NCBI GenBank assembly: GCA_029265355.1
Contig: JAJUJL010000029.1
Coordinates: forward strand, 1 to 46,493
Direction of reading: 5' to 3'
DNA: 46,493 nucleotides
Source: Chloroflexota bacterium
Lineage (GTDB): Bacteria > Chloroflexota > Anaerolineae > Anaerolineales > UBA4823
Part shown: in pieces, positions 17,447 to 25,760 of the stretch
Position numbering within the stretch: position 1 is the stretch's first letter
Layout: each line of letters starts with the position of its first letter
The notes under the pieces: model-generated
What the model saw: the letters and a program-made list of their open reading frames with translations, nothing else
Told to the model about the DNA's origin: nothing
The model's database searches: none
Position numbers and translations under genes: made by a program

Positions 17447-17721
17447 CACTGAGGCACTGAGACACTGAGACGCTGAAGTGCTTCAGCATCCCTCAGTAGT
17501 CTCAATGTTCCTCAGTGCCTCAGTGCCCTCAGTGCCTCAGTGCCCTCAGTGCCTCAGTGCCCTCAGTGCCCTCAGTGCCCTCAGTGTTCCTCAGTGCCCT
17601 CAGTGTTCCTCAGTGCCTCAGTGCCCTCAGTGTTCCTCAGTGCATCAGTGTCTTCAGTGTTCCTCAGTGCCTCAGTGCCCTCAGTGTTCCTCAGTGCCCT
17701 CAGTGCCCCAGTGTTCTTCAG
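17447..17721. repeat. second inverted ACTGA/TCAGT repeat array
   Basis: A short left arm (CACTGAGG, CACTGAGA units, 17447-17471) is followed by the perfect hairpin GCTGAAG-TG-CTTCAGC (17472-17487). A long right arm of TCAGTG units with C/T-rich three- to four-base spacers (CCTCAGTGCCCTCAGTGTT type) follows to 17721. The design is the same as that of the array at 16384-17044. The array runs into the stop codon of the GNAT gene. Confidence 0.9.
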
Positions 17722-18191
17722 TACTTCACTCGCTTCTCCATCAGCAAGGCGTCTTCCCCATCCTGGTAATAGGCGGGCCACATACCCGCCTCCTGGTAAC
17801 CCAGGCTGCGGTACAGGTGGATAGCGTTGCGGTTGGAAACGCGCACATTCAGGCGCATGTAAGTCATGCGCGCCTGGCGCTCGCTTTCCAGGAGCAACGC
17901 CGCGCCGATGCCCCGCCCGCGGTGTTCCGGCAGCACGCCCACCGTCGCCACCCAGGCCACGCGCTGCACCCGGCGAATGTCGCAGGCGATGAAGCCCACC
18001 AGCTCGCCGTTCACGCTGGCCTTGAGCCGCACGATATTGGGCAGCGAAAGCACGCCGATGATATCCCACAGGGGCCACATATCGCGGGGGAAGCAAATCT
18101 GCTCCAACCGCCGCACGGCGTTCAAATCACGCCAGGAAGCTGGTTGAATCGAGGCCGGCATGCCAGCGGCGGCAATTCTGTTTCTTTCCAT
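17718..18191 (-). CDS. GNAT-family N-acetyltransferase (RimI-like)
   Basis: The 157-residue protein carries a GNAT fold with the acetyl-CoA loop in VGVLPEHRGRGIGAALL, preceded by a GFIACDIRR strand and followed by LNVRVSNRNAIHLYRSLGY, typical of RimI-like enzymes that acetylate protein N-termini or small amines. The substrate is not predictable. Its last codon and stop (TAC TGA AGA ACA) merge directly into the repeat array. The start at 18191 follows a TAAAAT box by only seven bases and has no clear ribosome binding site; an ATG ten codons later is an alternative. Confidence 0.88.
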   Translation of the reverse strand: MERNRIAAAGMPASIQPASWRDLNAVRRLEQICFPRDMWPLWDIIGVLSLPNIVRLKASVNGELVGFIACDIRRVQRVAWVATVGVLPEHRGRGIGAALLLESERQARMTYMRLNVRVSNRNAIHLYRSLGYQEAGMWPAYYQDGEDALLMEKRVKY

Positions 18192-18226
18192 GCCCTGGAT
18201 TTTACCGCTGCTGGCGAAATGTGTGG

Positions 18227-18263
18227 GGGGGTAGCTGGCCGAATTCTCCTGCCAGCTACCCCC
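18227..18263 (-). terminator. 13-bp hairpin after the slipin gene
   Basis: GGGGGTAGCTGGC (18227-18239) pairs perfectly with GCCAGCTACCCCC (18251-18263), eight bases past the slipin stop. It lacks a U-run, like the hairpin at 6595-6634, and is taken as a termination or mRNA-end structure. Confidence 0.6.
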
Positions 18264-18270
18264 GTAAAGA

Positions 18271-19170
18271 CTACTCTGGCGTGCGCCCCTTCATGAATTC
18301 ACCCAGCAGGCTGGTGAATTCCATGGGGAAGATGTACTTGGTCGCCGGGCTCATGCCCAGGTTTTTGAGCGCCTCGAAATACTGCAGGGTCATCGTCTTC
18401 TGATCGATGTTCTGCGCCACGGAGAAGATCTTGTCCAGGGCGTTGGCGAAGCCCTCGGCGCGCAGCAACTGCGCTTCGCGCTCGCCTTCAGCGCGCAGGA
18501 TAGAGCTCTGTCGCTCGCCCTCGGCGCGCAGGATGGCAGCTTGCTTCTCGCCCTCGGCCACGTTGATCGCCGCTTCGCGCTGGCCGGTCGATTCGGTCAC
18601 CACCGCGCGGCGGTTGCGCTCGGCGGACATCTGGCGGTTCATCGCGTCCTGGATCTCGCGCGGTGGGATGATCTCGCGGATCTCGACGTTGGTCACCTTC
18701 ACACCCCAGCGCTCGGTGACCTCATCCAGGCGCACGCGCAGCAGATTGTTGATCCGTTCGCGCTCGGAAAGCACATCATCCAGCGGGATGCCGCCGATCA
18801 CGGCGCGCAGCGTGGTGGTCGCCATACCCTGGGCAGCCGCTTCGAAGTTGCCCACCTGCAGCACGCTTTGCGTCGGGTCCAAGACTTTGTAGTACCAGAT
18901 GAAGTCCACCGAGATAGCGGCGTTGTCTTTGGTGATCGAGGTCTGGTGTGGGATTTCGCGCACCTGCTCGCGCAGATCGGCTTTCACCCCGCGATCAATC
19001 ACCGGGATCAGGAAGATAATTCCCGGGCCCTTGGCGCCGATACAGCGCCCCAGGCGAAAGACCACCAGGCGCTGGTACTCCGGGATGATGCGGATGGCGC
19101 TGACCACGAACAAGGCCGCGATCAGCAGCACCGCGCCGATCAAACAGGTCAAAAGATTACCGACATTCAT
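18271..19170 (-). CDS. slipin/stomatin-like SPFH membrane protein
   Basis: The 299-residue protein has one N-terminal membrane segment (about 5-25) and an SPFH/band-7 domain (EYQRLVVFRLGRC, PGIIFLIPVIDRG). It continues with VTNVEIREIIPPREIQDAM and a long charged coiled coil with repeated AEGERQ/AEGEREA units (about 205-240). Such proteins oligomerise on the membrane and organise microdomains or control proteases. The start at 19170 has AAAAAAGGAGG upstream. It follows nfeD on the same strand, separated by a dispersed repeat; slipin-NfeD pairs are a conserved bacterial arrangement. Confidence 0.93.
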   Translation of the reverse strand: MNVGNLLTCLIGAVLLIAALFVVSAIRIIPEYQRLVVFRLGRCIGAKGPGIIFLIPVIDRGVKADLREQVREIPHQTSITKDNAAISVDFIWYYKVLDPTQSVLQVGNFEAAAQGMATTTLRAVIGGIPLDDVLSERERINNLLRVRLDEVTERWGVKVTNVEIREIIPPREIQDAMNRQMSAERNRRAVVTESTGQREAAINVAEGEKQAAILRAEGERQSSILRAEGEREAQLLRAEGFANALDKIFSVAQNIDQKTMTLQYFEALKNLGMSPATKYIFPMEFTSLLGEFMKGRTPE

Positions 19171-19188
19171 AGTGCCTCCTTTTTTGAT

Positions 19189-19312
19189 CTTAGCTGACAT
19201 TGCGAGACCAGCGTCGGGTGTTTTTTACCCGCCTGTGCTGGTCGTGGCAATCTCCTATCAGGTCGTTTTGCATGGCCCACATCGTGCGAGCAGCTTTTAT
19301 GATGCCGCCAAG
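19189..19312. repeat. dispersed imperfect palindromic repeat, copy 1
   Basis: The element starts TCTTAGCTGACATTGCGAGA and continues with CTGGTCGTGGCAATCTCCT and a tail through GTGCGAGCAGCTTTTA. TTGCGAGACCAGC and GCTGGTCGTGGCAA form imperfect inverted ends. A longer relative lies at 35142-35340. The CATTGCGAG...GGCAATCTC pattern resembles widespread bacterial REP-like repeats. It sits between nfeD and the slipin gene. Confidence 0.72.
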
Positions 19313-19314
19313 AT

Positions 19315-19926
19315 TTAGCTGCGTTGATCTTCGACTGCTGTCACCTCCAGAATAAACCCTTCTCGCCCGGTGACGCGCACCTGGGCGCCGGCGGCGATGG
19401 GAGTGGAGCTGCGCGCCGACCACAGCTCGCCATGCACCTGGATGGAGCCCTCGCTGTAGATGTCCGTCTTGGCTTCTCCCACCGCGCCGATCAATCCTTC
19501 CAGGTCGTGGGTGGGCCGCGAACGCTCCGTTTCCAGCACCTTAATGGCTGCTACCCACAGGTAGCCTCCGCTCAGCGCGGTGACCAGGATGATCAGCAGC
19601 GGGTTGGCTGCTGGCTGCCACCAGGCCGCACCCCGAAACAGGTAGGCTGCGCCAAGGAACAGCGCCGCCAGGGAGATAGCCAGGTAGATGCGCCCGCCGC
19701 GCCGGCGCACGAGGATGACGAAAGGCGCCGCACCCAGGAGCACCAGCACCACTGCCCACACGTTGACCGGAGAATTGTAGATCCCCCAGCCGGTAAAGAA
19801 CAGCGCGAACAGCGCGCCAACTTCGAGGATTCCTGTGCCGGGCGTCAATATCGCCAGGATGACCAGCAGGAATCCCAACACCAAAAAGATATACAGCACA
19901 TCGGGATTGAGCAAAATTTCTTCCAT
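19315..19926 (-). CDS. NfeD family membrane protein
   Basis: The 203-residue protein has about four hydrophobic membrane segments in residues 10-125 and a C-terminal OB-fold domain (about 140-203: GLIGAVGEAKTDIYSEGSIQ, HGELWSA, GAQVRVTGREGFILEVT). This is the short NfeD form without the protease domain. NfeD proteins pair with stomatin/slipin proteins at the membrane and are suggested to control quality-control proteolysis. The neighbour downstream is the slipin gene, matching this pairing. The start at 19926 is preceded by AAAGGAGG. Confidence 0.92.
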   Translation of the reverse strand: MEEILLNPDVLYIFLVLGFLLVILAILTPGTGILEVGALFALFFTGWGIYNSPVNVWAVVLVLLGAAPFVILVRRRGGRIYLAISLAALFLGAAYLFRGAAWWQPAANPLLIILVTALSGGYLWVAAIKVLETERSRPTHDLEGLIGAVGEAKTDIYSEGSIQVHGELWSARSSTPIAAGAQVRVTGREGFILEVTAVEDQRS

Positions 19927-20147
19927 CGCCCACCTCCTTTAGAACGGGGGCAAGACGATCTGATCGAACGAGATGCGCCATTGAGCGCCTCTAGAAATCC
20001 ACCGCCTGGCAGTGCGGCGCCGGCAGTATCTCATCCATTATACAATCAGTTTTCCCTGGGACATCACCGCGCGATGATGATTCCCAAGAAGGACGACAAT
20101 TTGGTAAGATTAAGCCCAGGAGCGTTGCGCTTCCAAAGCTTCGCCTC

Positions 20148-20948
20148 ATGATCATATACGCAGTCATCATCGGTTTGGGTGCAACAGTGGGCCTGGCCTG
20201 GTCGGCGTGGCAAAGCCCGGCGCGCCTGGCGCGCCCGGTGTTGGATGGCGGCCTGGCGGCTTTGATGGGCAGCCTGCTGGGCGGCAAGATCGCCGAAGTG
20301 CTGCTGAACTGGGCCTATTACCGCCAACACCTGGCCGAAGCGGTCAACCCTGGCAAGGGAGGACTGGAATGGCCAGGCGCCTTGTTGGGCGCGCTGCTGC
20401 TCCTGGCAGGCTATGCCGCCTGGGTGCGGCAGCCGTTTGGCCTGCTGGCAGACCGGCTGCTGCCGCTGCTGGCCTGCTGCACCTGCGCCGCCTGGTTGGG
20501 CTGCTGGGCGACGGGCTGCTTCTACGGGGAGCGGCTGGCTGCCGGGGGTCTTCTGTCGCTCGATGAGAGCGGCGAAGTGGCAGGGCGCCTGCCTTTACAA
20601 ATCCTTGGCGCGCTGCTTTCCCTGTTCACCCTGTGGTTGGTGCAACAAGTCAGCCGCCGCAAATTGCCCCCAGGGAAAGGCCGCCGCCCGGGTGAAAGCG
20701 CCTGGATGGGGTTGGCGCTGTACGCCGCTGGCTGGCTGGCGCTTTCCTTCCTGCGCGCCAGCCCGGCGCCCGTCCTGGCTGGCCTGGCCTGGGACGCCTG
20801 GATGGCTATCGTCTTCATCCTGCTGACGCTGGCTATGCTGCTGGCGCCAGCGCTGGTTGCCAGGCTGCATTCCTCTTCCCTTCATCAACAGCCGCCCCTG
20901 GAAAACCGTTCTGTGGAGCTGCCCGGCTCGAAAGAGAAGGCGCGATGA
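20148..20948 (+). CDS. prolipoprotein diacylglyceryl transferase-like membrane protein
   Basis: The 266-residue protein has about seven hydrophobic segments and Lgt-like landmarks: GGLEWPGALLGALLL, ADRLLPLLA and GCWATGCFYGE in the middle, then a PLQI segment. Canonical Lgt transfers a diacylglyceryl group to lipoprotein cysteines. This copy lacks a fully typical Lgt signature and may be a divergent homologue with another lipid substrate. Its stop overlaps the start of the next gene (ATGA), so it is co-translated with the NAD synthetase pair, for which no functional link is obvious. Confidence 0.65.
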   Translation: MIIYAVIIGLGATVGLAWSAWQSPARLARPVLDGGLAALMGSLLGGKIAEVLLNWAYYRQHLAEAVNPGKGGLEWPGALLGALLLLAGYAAWVRQPFGLLADRLLPLLACCTCAAWLGCWATGCFYGERLAAGGLLSLDESGEVAGRLPLQILGALLSLFTLWLVQQVSRRKLPPGKGRRPGESAWMGLALYAAGWLALSFLRASPAPVLAGLAWDAWMAIVFILLTLAMLLAPALVARLHSSSLHQQPPLENRSVELPGSKEKAR

Positions 20949-21811
20949 AAATCCAAATCTCCCTTGCCCAGATCAACACCCACCTTGGCAATGTCTCCGC
21001 CAACCTGGACAAACATCTCCAGCTTGCCCAGGAGGCACATGCCTCTGGGGCGGATCTACTGATATTTCCCGAGCTCTCGCTGACCGGTTATGTGCTGCAG
21101 GACCTGGCGTCAACCGTGGCGCACTCCGCCAGGCCGGACGATCCGGTTTTCAAACCTCTGCTGGACGCCAGCCGCAAGCTGGACCTGGTGGTTGGTTTTG
21201 TCGACGAGGACCACCGCCACCGCTTTTACATTGCCGCCGCATACCTGTCGCAGGGCCAGGTGGTGCACATCCATCACAAAGTCTACCTGCCCACTTATGG
21301 CTTGTTCGACGAGGGCCGCTTCTTTGCCTGGGGCGACGAAGTGCGCGCCTTCGATACCCGCTTTGGACGCGCGGGCATGCTGATCTGTGAAGATTTCTGG
21401 CACGCCTCGCCGCCCTACCTGCTCTGGTTGGATGGAGCCGAGCTGATGCTGTTTGCCTCAGCCTCCCCCGGCCGGGGACTGGGGAGCGAAGCGCAGCTCG
21501 AATCGGCGCGCTGGGTGGAACATATCAACCGCGCCTACGCCAGCCTGTTTACCACCTTCGTGCTGCACGCCAACCGCGTGGGCTACGAAGATGGGCTGAA
21601 CTTCTGGGGCGGCTGCACCGTTTTCGATCCCAACGGCGAGTTACTGGTGAAAGGTCCTTACCACCAGGAAGGGCTGGTGAGCACGGTCATTGACCTGAAC
21701 CAACTGCACCGCACCCGGGCGCGGCTGCCGCTGCTGCGCGATGAGCGCACCGCCCTGGCGCTGCGTGAGATGAATCGCATTCTCGGCTCGGGCTCACGCA
21801 CCAACCGCTAA
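20945..21811 (+). CDS. nitrilase-superfamily amidase, likely glutaminase partner of NAD synthetase
   Basis: The 288-residue protein has the carbon-nitrogen hydrolase triad: E43 in IFPELSLTGY, K112 in HHKVYLPTYG and C148 in GMLICEDFWH. The LPTYGLFDE segment is typical of the glutaminase domain of glutamine-dependent NAD synthetases. In many bacteria this domain is fused in front of NadE; here it is a separate gene immediately upstream of nadE. It is therefore inferred to release ammonia from glutamine for NAD formation. It overlaps the preceding gene by four bases, and 43 bases separate it from nadE. Confidence 0.86.
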   Translation: MKIQISLAQINTHLGNVSANLDKHLQLAQEAHASGADLLIFPELSLTGYVLQDLASTVAHSARPDDPVFKPLLDASRKLDLVVGFVDEDHRHRFYIAAAYLSQGQVVHIHHKVYLPTYGLFDEGRFFAWGDEVRAFDTRFGRAGMLICEDFWHASPPYLLWLDGAELMLFASASPGRGLGSEAQLESARWVEHINRAYASLFTTFVLHANRVGYEDGLNFWGGCTVFDPNGELLVKGPYHQEGLVSTVIDLNQLHRTRARLPLLRDERTALALREMNRILGSGSRTNR

Positions 21812-21854
21812 CCGGCCTGGCACGCCGCGGCATCAGCGGCGGCGGGAGGAAGAT

Positions 21855-22676
21855 ATGATCGACCTGACCATCAACACCGCGCTGGCGCGCACCATCCTGA
21901 CCGGCTTCATCGCTTCGGAAATCCGCCGCGTGGGATACACGCGCGCCGTGATCGCCCTCTCTGGCGGGCTCGACTCGGCCGTTTCCTGCTACCTGGCCGC
22001 GGAGGCGCTGGGCCACGAGAATGTGCTGGCAGTGTGCATGCCCTACAAGAGCTCATCGCCTGATTCACTGCAGCACGCTCAAATGGTGATCGACGCCCTG
22101 GGGGTAGAATCGCGCACCATCCCCATCACCGCCATGGTGGATGGCCTGTTGGATAATTTTCCGGACGCCGGGAACGTGCGCCGCGGCAATGTCATGGCGC
22201 GAGCGCGCATGATCGTTATCTACGATCAATCCGAGGTCTTCAAAGGACTGGTGGTGGGCACCAGCAACAAAACCGAAATCCTGCTGGGATACAGCACCCT
22301 TTACGGCGACTCTGCCTGCGCTATCAACCCCCTGGGCGACCTGTACAAGACCCAGGTTCGCCAACTGGCGGCGGACCTGGGGGTGCCGCAGGAGATCATC
22401 GATAAACCGCCTTCCGCTGATCTCTGGCAGGGACAAACCGATGAAGGCGAGCTGGGCTTCACCTACGAGCAGGTCGACCGCCTGCTCTACCTGCTCGTGG
22501 ATCAGCGGTACACCCCCCAGGATTGCCTCGAGGCGGGCTTTGCAGAGCCCTTTGTGCGCGGCGTGGTGGAGCGCATACGCCGCAATCACTTCAAGCGCGT
22601 GCCACCGCCAATCGCCAAGCTGAGCAACCGCACCATCGGCTACGACTTTCTCTACCTGCGCGACTGGGGAACATAG
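21855..22676 (+). CDS. nadE: NAD+ synthetase
   Basis: The 273-residue protein has the PP-loop ATP-binding motif SGGLDS (36-41), the GTSNKTEILLGYSTLYGD block that binds deamido-NAD and the PPSADLWQGQTDEGELGFTY-type region. It amidates and adenylates nicotinate adenine dinucleotide to NAD+. It lacks its own glutaminase domain, which is supplied by the upstream gene. GGAGGAAG precedes the ATG at 21855. A 19-bp hairpin follows at 22774-22814. Confidence 0.95.
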   Translation: MIDLTINTALARTILTGFIASEIRRVGYTRAVIALSGGLDSAVSCYLAAEALGHENVLAVCMPYKSSSPDSLQHAQMVIDALGVESRTIPITAMVDGLLDNFPDAGNVRRGNVMARARMIVIYDQSEVFKGLVVGTSNKTEILLGYSTLYGDSACAINPLGDLYKTQVRQLAADLGVPQEIIDKPPSADLWQGQTDEGELGFTYEQVDRLLYLLVDQRYTPQDCLEAGFAEPFVRGVVERIRRNHFKRVPPPIAKLSNRTIGYDFLYLRDWGT

Positions 22677-22773
22677 CTCGAGCGCAGTTTATCCCTGCTT
22701 TACGCAGTCTTCAGTGGCCTTTTATTGTCAACAAAGGCCAGATGCTGTAGATTAATATGGGATCAGGGGTTTT

Positions 22774-22814
22774 GGGGGTTATTTTGGGCGGCTTCGCCGC
22801 CCAAAATAACCCCC
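22774..22814 (+). terminator. 19-bp perfect hairpin downstream of nadE
   Basis: GGGGGTTATTTTGGGCGGC (22774-22792) pairs perfectly with 22796-22814 across a TTC loop. It is very stable, but no U-run follows, only AATAAACC. It separates the nadE operon from the glycosyltransferase genes. The interval 22677-22905 holds nothing else I can identify. Confidence 0.65.
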
Positions 22815-23025
22815 AATAAACCACCCTGCTTGTTATCCCGAACTCACGCTAAGTTACCTGCCTGAGCAGATAAGCGGGCTGGAGAGTTCGATCCACACCG
22901 GGTTCATGATGAGACTGTCAGGAACTTCACGACTTCCTCAAATCAACCTCGGGCAAAGCGCGCTTCCAAAGGTCGAGAGTCTGAGGGGCGGTCCGCTGCC
23001 AGGCTCGCCCGGCGAGGCTTGTGCC

Positions 23026-24048
23026 ATGCCCCGCGTCCTGTGCCTGCTTCCCCAGGAGGAGCCGGGCGCATGGCGCGCCGATCAATTGATTTGCGGGCTT
23101 CGCCAGGCAGGCTTGCTCACCGATCTCACCAGCCAGCCCCGGCGGGTTGACCTGCCAGAGTGGGATGTGATCGTGGCGTACCATCCGCACGTCGATCCGC
23201 AAATCATGCACACACTGCATGAGGCGCACGCGGCCGGGTTGGCGTTGGTCACCGCGCTGGATGGCCGCCTGGAGAATTTACCCCGCAATCACCCCAATTT
23301 TGCCACCCTTGGCTTAACCAACCCGGCCAGGATCCAGGCATACACAACAACCCTGTTGCAATCCGACCTGCTCGTCACCCACAGCCGCCAGTTGGAGACC
23401 GAACTGCGCACACAGGGTTTCACCACCTGCTACATCCCTGAGGCATGGTTCGACTCGGGTGGGCGCTGGCAAAAACCGGTGCGCCCCAGGTGCACCCTCA
23501 ACCTCGGCTGGATCGGCTCTCCCGATGAGCTCGAAGCGGTCACCCAAATCCGGGGAGCGGTGCTGCAGACGATGAGAGACTTTCCTCACCTGCAGCTCAT
23601 CATCGCTGGCGATGACCGCGCCTACAGTTTGTTCGACGCCCTGCCCGCCTCACGGCGCATCTACCTGCCATCGACCGCGCCGGAGGACCTGCCCTTTGTA
23701 TTTGGGATGATGGATCTGCTGCTGATACCGCTGCAGGATACGCCCTATCATCGCGCCTTATCCGACCTGCGCGTCATGCAGGCCGGGTTGCGAGGCGTTC
23801 CCTGGTTGGCATCTCCTGTCCCCGCTTATCGAGAATGGGACGCCGGGGGACTGTGTGTTCCCACGCTCCTGGATTGGCGCCCTATGTTGCGCAGCCTGGT
23901 CATCGACGCCGAGCTGCGCGCTGAGCTGGGTCAGCAGGGGCGGCAGCGAGCGCTCGAGCGCCATGCCGGGCAGGTCGCTCGCGCCTGGCTGGAGGTATTC
24001 AAACAGTCTGTGCAAATCGCCGCCCGCAGAAGGCGTCTCTCACCCTGA
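23026..24048 (+). CDS. glycosyltransferase-like protein (GT-B fold)
   Basis: The 340-residue product has a Rossmann-like N-terminal half (MPRVLCLLPQEE, DVIVAYHPH, LVTALDG). Its C-terminal half has LGWIGSPDELEAV, LQLIIAGDD, a typical GT-B nucleotide-sugar site around LPFVFGMMDLLLIPLQDTPYHRALS and a conserved surface glutamate position less clear than usual. Donor and acceptor are unknown. The start at 23026 has GAGG eight bases upstream; an ATG at 22906 has no binding site. A second related gene follows after 32 bases, and the pair lies next to flagellar genes, so surface or flagellin glycosylation is possible but unproven. Confidence 0.72.
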   Translation: MPRVLCLLPQEEPGAWRADQLICGLRQAGLLTDLTSQPRRVDLPEWDVIVAYHPHVDPQIMHTLHEAHAAGLALVTALDGRLENLPRNHPNFATLGLTNPARIQAYTTTLLQSDLLVTHSRQLETELRTQGFTTCYIPEAWFDSGGRWQKPVRPRCTLNLGWIGSPDELEAVTQIRGAVLQTMRDFPHLQLIIAGDDRAYSLFDALPASRRIYLPSTAPEDLPFVFGMMDLLLIPLQDTPYHRALSDLRVMQAGLRGVPWLASPVPAYREWDAGGLCVPTLLDWRPMLRSLVIDAELRAELGQQGRQRALERHAGQVARAWLEVFKQSVQIAARRRRLSP

Positions 24049-24080
24049 AGCTCACCCGTCTCCACCAGGGAACTCTTGCC

Positions 24081-25145
24081 ATGCACATCGCCTACGTCTG
24101 CGCCGATCCTCCTTCGATAGCCGCCAGAAACAAGCCTACATACCAGGCCCTGGTGGATGCCATCCATCACAACAGTCGCCATTCAGCTTGCCTGGTGACG
24201 GTCAATGAACTGACCGGCGATCAGCCGGGGGTGCAATCACAGTGCGCGGCGGCAGATGTGATTGTCGTTCAGGGAGATTTCAACCTCAACTTGCTGCGTA
24301 GGATGCAGCGTTGGCGAGCAGACGATAAAGTTCTCATCGCCAACCTGGATGATGTCTATCACTTGCTGCCAACAGATGGCGCGCCTCGATCCCCGGTTGA
24401 TCCAGGCGATGAGGCGCGAGATCCATCATTCCCAGCTCCTCTCCTGCTGGGCTGGGGACTGCAGCTTGCACATGCCGCTATCGCCTGCTCGCCGCGCCTG
24501 GCTGATGATTGCAGTCGCTTCACGCGGGCCTACTATGTTCCAGATTTTGTCGACTTGAGCCAATTTGACACCATTGTCACTCAAACGCATAACGGAATTG
24601 TCTTGGGTTGGCGGGGCAGCCGCGCTCAGGCGCACGCTTTCCTGGACAGCGGCTTGCCCGAGGCGCTTCGCGAGATCTGCCGCGCGTTGCCCAGCATGCT
24701 CATCGCGCTTGGCGAACCAGAGCCATATCTATTCTCGCGCCTGTCAGTCCCTGAACAGCAAAAGCAGTTCTATTCCCTTGACCAGCCAGCCAGCGCTGCA
24801 GCCTTCTGGTCATCGGTCGATATCGGCTTGTGGCCCACCTGCGGCGCCTATGGACAGAGATTGGGGCGGCTGGCGCTCTTGGAATATATGGCCATGCGCA
24901 TCCCCTGGCTGGCAAGCGAGACGCAGGCTGCCTATGAATTGCGGAGCTGTGGCAGGCTGGTGAAAAATCAAGCGCAAGATTGGCAAAGAGCAATCCTGCA
25001 AATGGCCGCTACGCTCGAAAATCAGCGCTCACTCGCTGCAGGCAACCCATATATTTTTGCATTGAGTCAGGGATTGGATAGCAATATCGAAAAAGTGCTT
25101 GCGGTGTACGACGAAATCTACTGCAGTGCCAGCATCCTGGCATAA
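24081..25145 (+). CDS. glycosyltransferase-like protein
   Basis: The 354-residue product is distantly like the preceding gene. It has an N-terminal Rossmann start (MHIAYVCADPPS), a DVIVVQGDF strand, VLIANLDDVYHLL, and a C-terminal half with VLGWRGSRAQAHAF, a DIGLWPTCGAYGQRLGRLALLEYMAMRIPWLAS segment resembling the nucleotide-sugar site of GT-B enzymes, and an ending helix. It probably acts with the neighbour on the same polysaccharide or glycoprotein. It converges on csrA, whose stop is 37 bases away. Confidence 0.65.
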   Translation: MHIAYVCADPPSIAARNKPTYQALVDAIHHNSRHSACLVTVNELTGDQPGVQSQCAAADVIVVQGDFNLNLLRRMQRWRADDKVLIANLDDVYHLLPTDGAPRSPVDPGDEARDPSFPAPLLLGWGLQLAHAAIACSPRLADDCSRFTRAYYVPDFVDLSQFDTIVTQTHNGIVLGWRGSRAQAHAFLDSGLPEALREICRALPSMLIALGEPEPYLFSRLSVPEQQKQFYSLDQPASAAAFWSSVDIGLWPTCGAYGQRLGRLALLEYMAMRIPWLASETQAAYELRSCGRLVKNQAQDWQRAILQMAATLENQRSLAAGNPYIFALSQGLDSNIEKVLAVYDEIYCSASILA

Positions 25146-25182
25146 AACCGGCGGCAGCCCGCAACAAGCCGGCGACTCGAGG

Positions 25183-25446
25183 TCACACCGAGGCGGTCGG
25201 CTTGTGGTTATTGCGCGGGTCCAACAACCTGTCTTCGGACTCTCTCTGGTCTATGGAAGGTGAAGCGGGCGGGTTCGCCAGGTGATTTTGCTGAGCGCTC
25301 ACCCACAGCTCCCGCCGCAGGACGGAGATGCGTCGCGGGGCGTCGATCCCAAGCTTGACCTTGTCGCCCTCTACAGCAAGGATTGTCACGATGATCTCAT
25401 CGCCAATCACGATACTTTCATCTTTTCGCCGGGTAAGTACAAGCAT
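25183..25446 (-). CDS. csrA: carbon storage regulator CsrA
   Basis: The 87-residue protein has a complete CsrA core: MLVLTRRKDESIVIGDEII, VTILAVEGDKVKLGIDAPR and ISVLRRELW, including the RNA-binding R residues. CsrA binds GGA motifs in mRNAs; in flagellar clusters it commonly represses flagellin translation until FliW releases it. The C-terminal ~30 residues are an unusual polar tail. The start at 25446 matches the family exactly. It is the last gene of the flgM-flgN cluster; fliW was not found in the window. Confidence 0.95.
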   Translation of the reverse strand: MLVLTRRKDESIVIGDEIIVTILAVEGDKVKLGIDAPRRISVLRRELWVSAQQNHLANPPASPSIDQRESEDRLLDPRNNHKPTASV

Positions 25447-25520
25447 AAGCCACCATATCCGATCACAATATGTGGAAGGGCAACCTATCCCGAGCAGCCA
25501 CTTCCCGTCAACGGCGCCAG

Positions 25521-25739
25521 TTATTGTTGGGTGAATTCGCACCTGCTCAAAACCGCAAGGGTTCGACGGCTGACCTCGATGAGCGACTGGTAGACATTCT
25601 CCTTGAAACGCAGGTCAGCGATCGTTTCCGCCAGCGGGATAGCAAGCACTGGGTTCTCGCCACTGCCTGGGCCAGTGACATGGGTTGTAGCTGTGTGCAT
25701 CGCGGCCAAACTTGCCTGGGTAGTGAATACTTCTTTCAT
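25521..25739 (-). CDS. small protein in the flagellar cluster, unknown
   Basis: The 72-residue product starts MKEVFTTQASLAAMHTATTH behind AAGAGG. A low-complexity first half is followed by LAIPLAETIADLRFKENVYQ and a helical end. The second half faintly resembles the C-terminal VDLAEEIVxLIxAQRAYEAN-type helix of flagellar rod/hook proteins such as FlgC, but the similarity is weak. It occupies the position where flgK and flgL normally lie between flgN and csrA. It may be a conserved small protein of motile Chloroflexota or a remnant; I do not recognise it firmly. Confidence 0.6.
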   Translation of the reverse strand: MKEVFTTQASLAAMHTATTHVTGPGSGENPVLAIPLAETIADLRFKENVYQSLIEVSRRTLAVLSRCEFTQQ

Positions 25740-25760
25740 TTCGCGCCTCTTTTCAGGAAA

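Noticed and set aside
16384-17721. CRISPR array
   Set aside because: Units are 9-27 bases with no unique spacers, the arms are inverted, and no cas genes are present.
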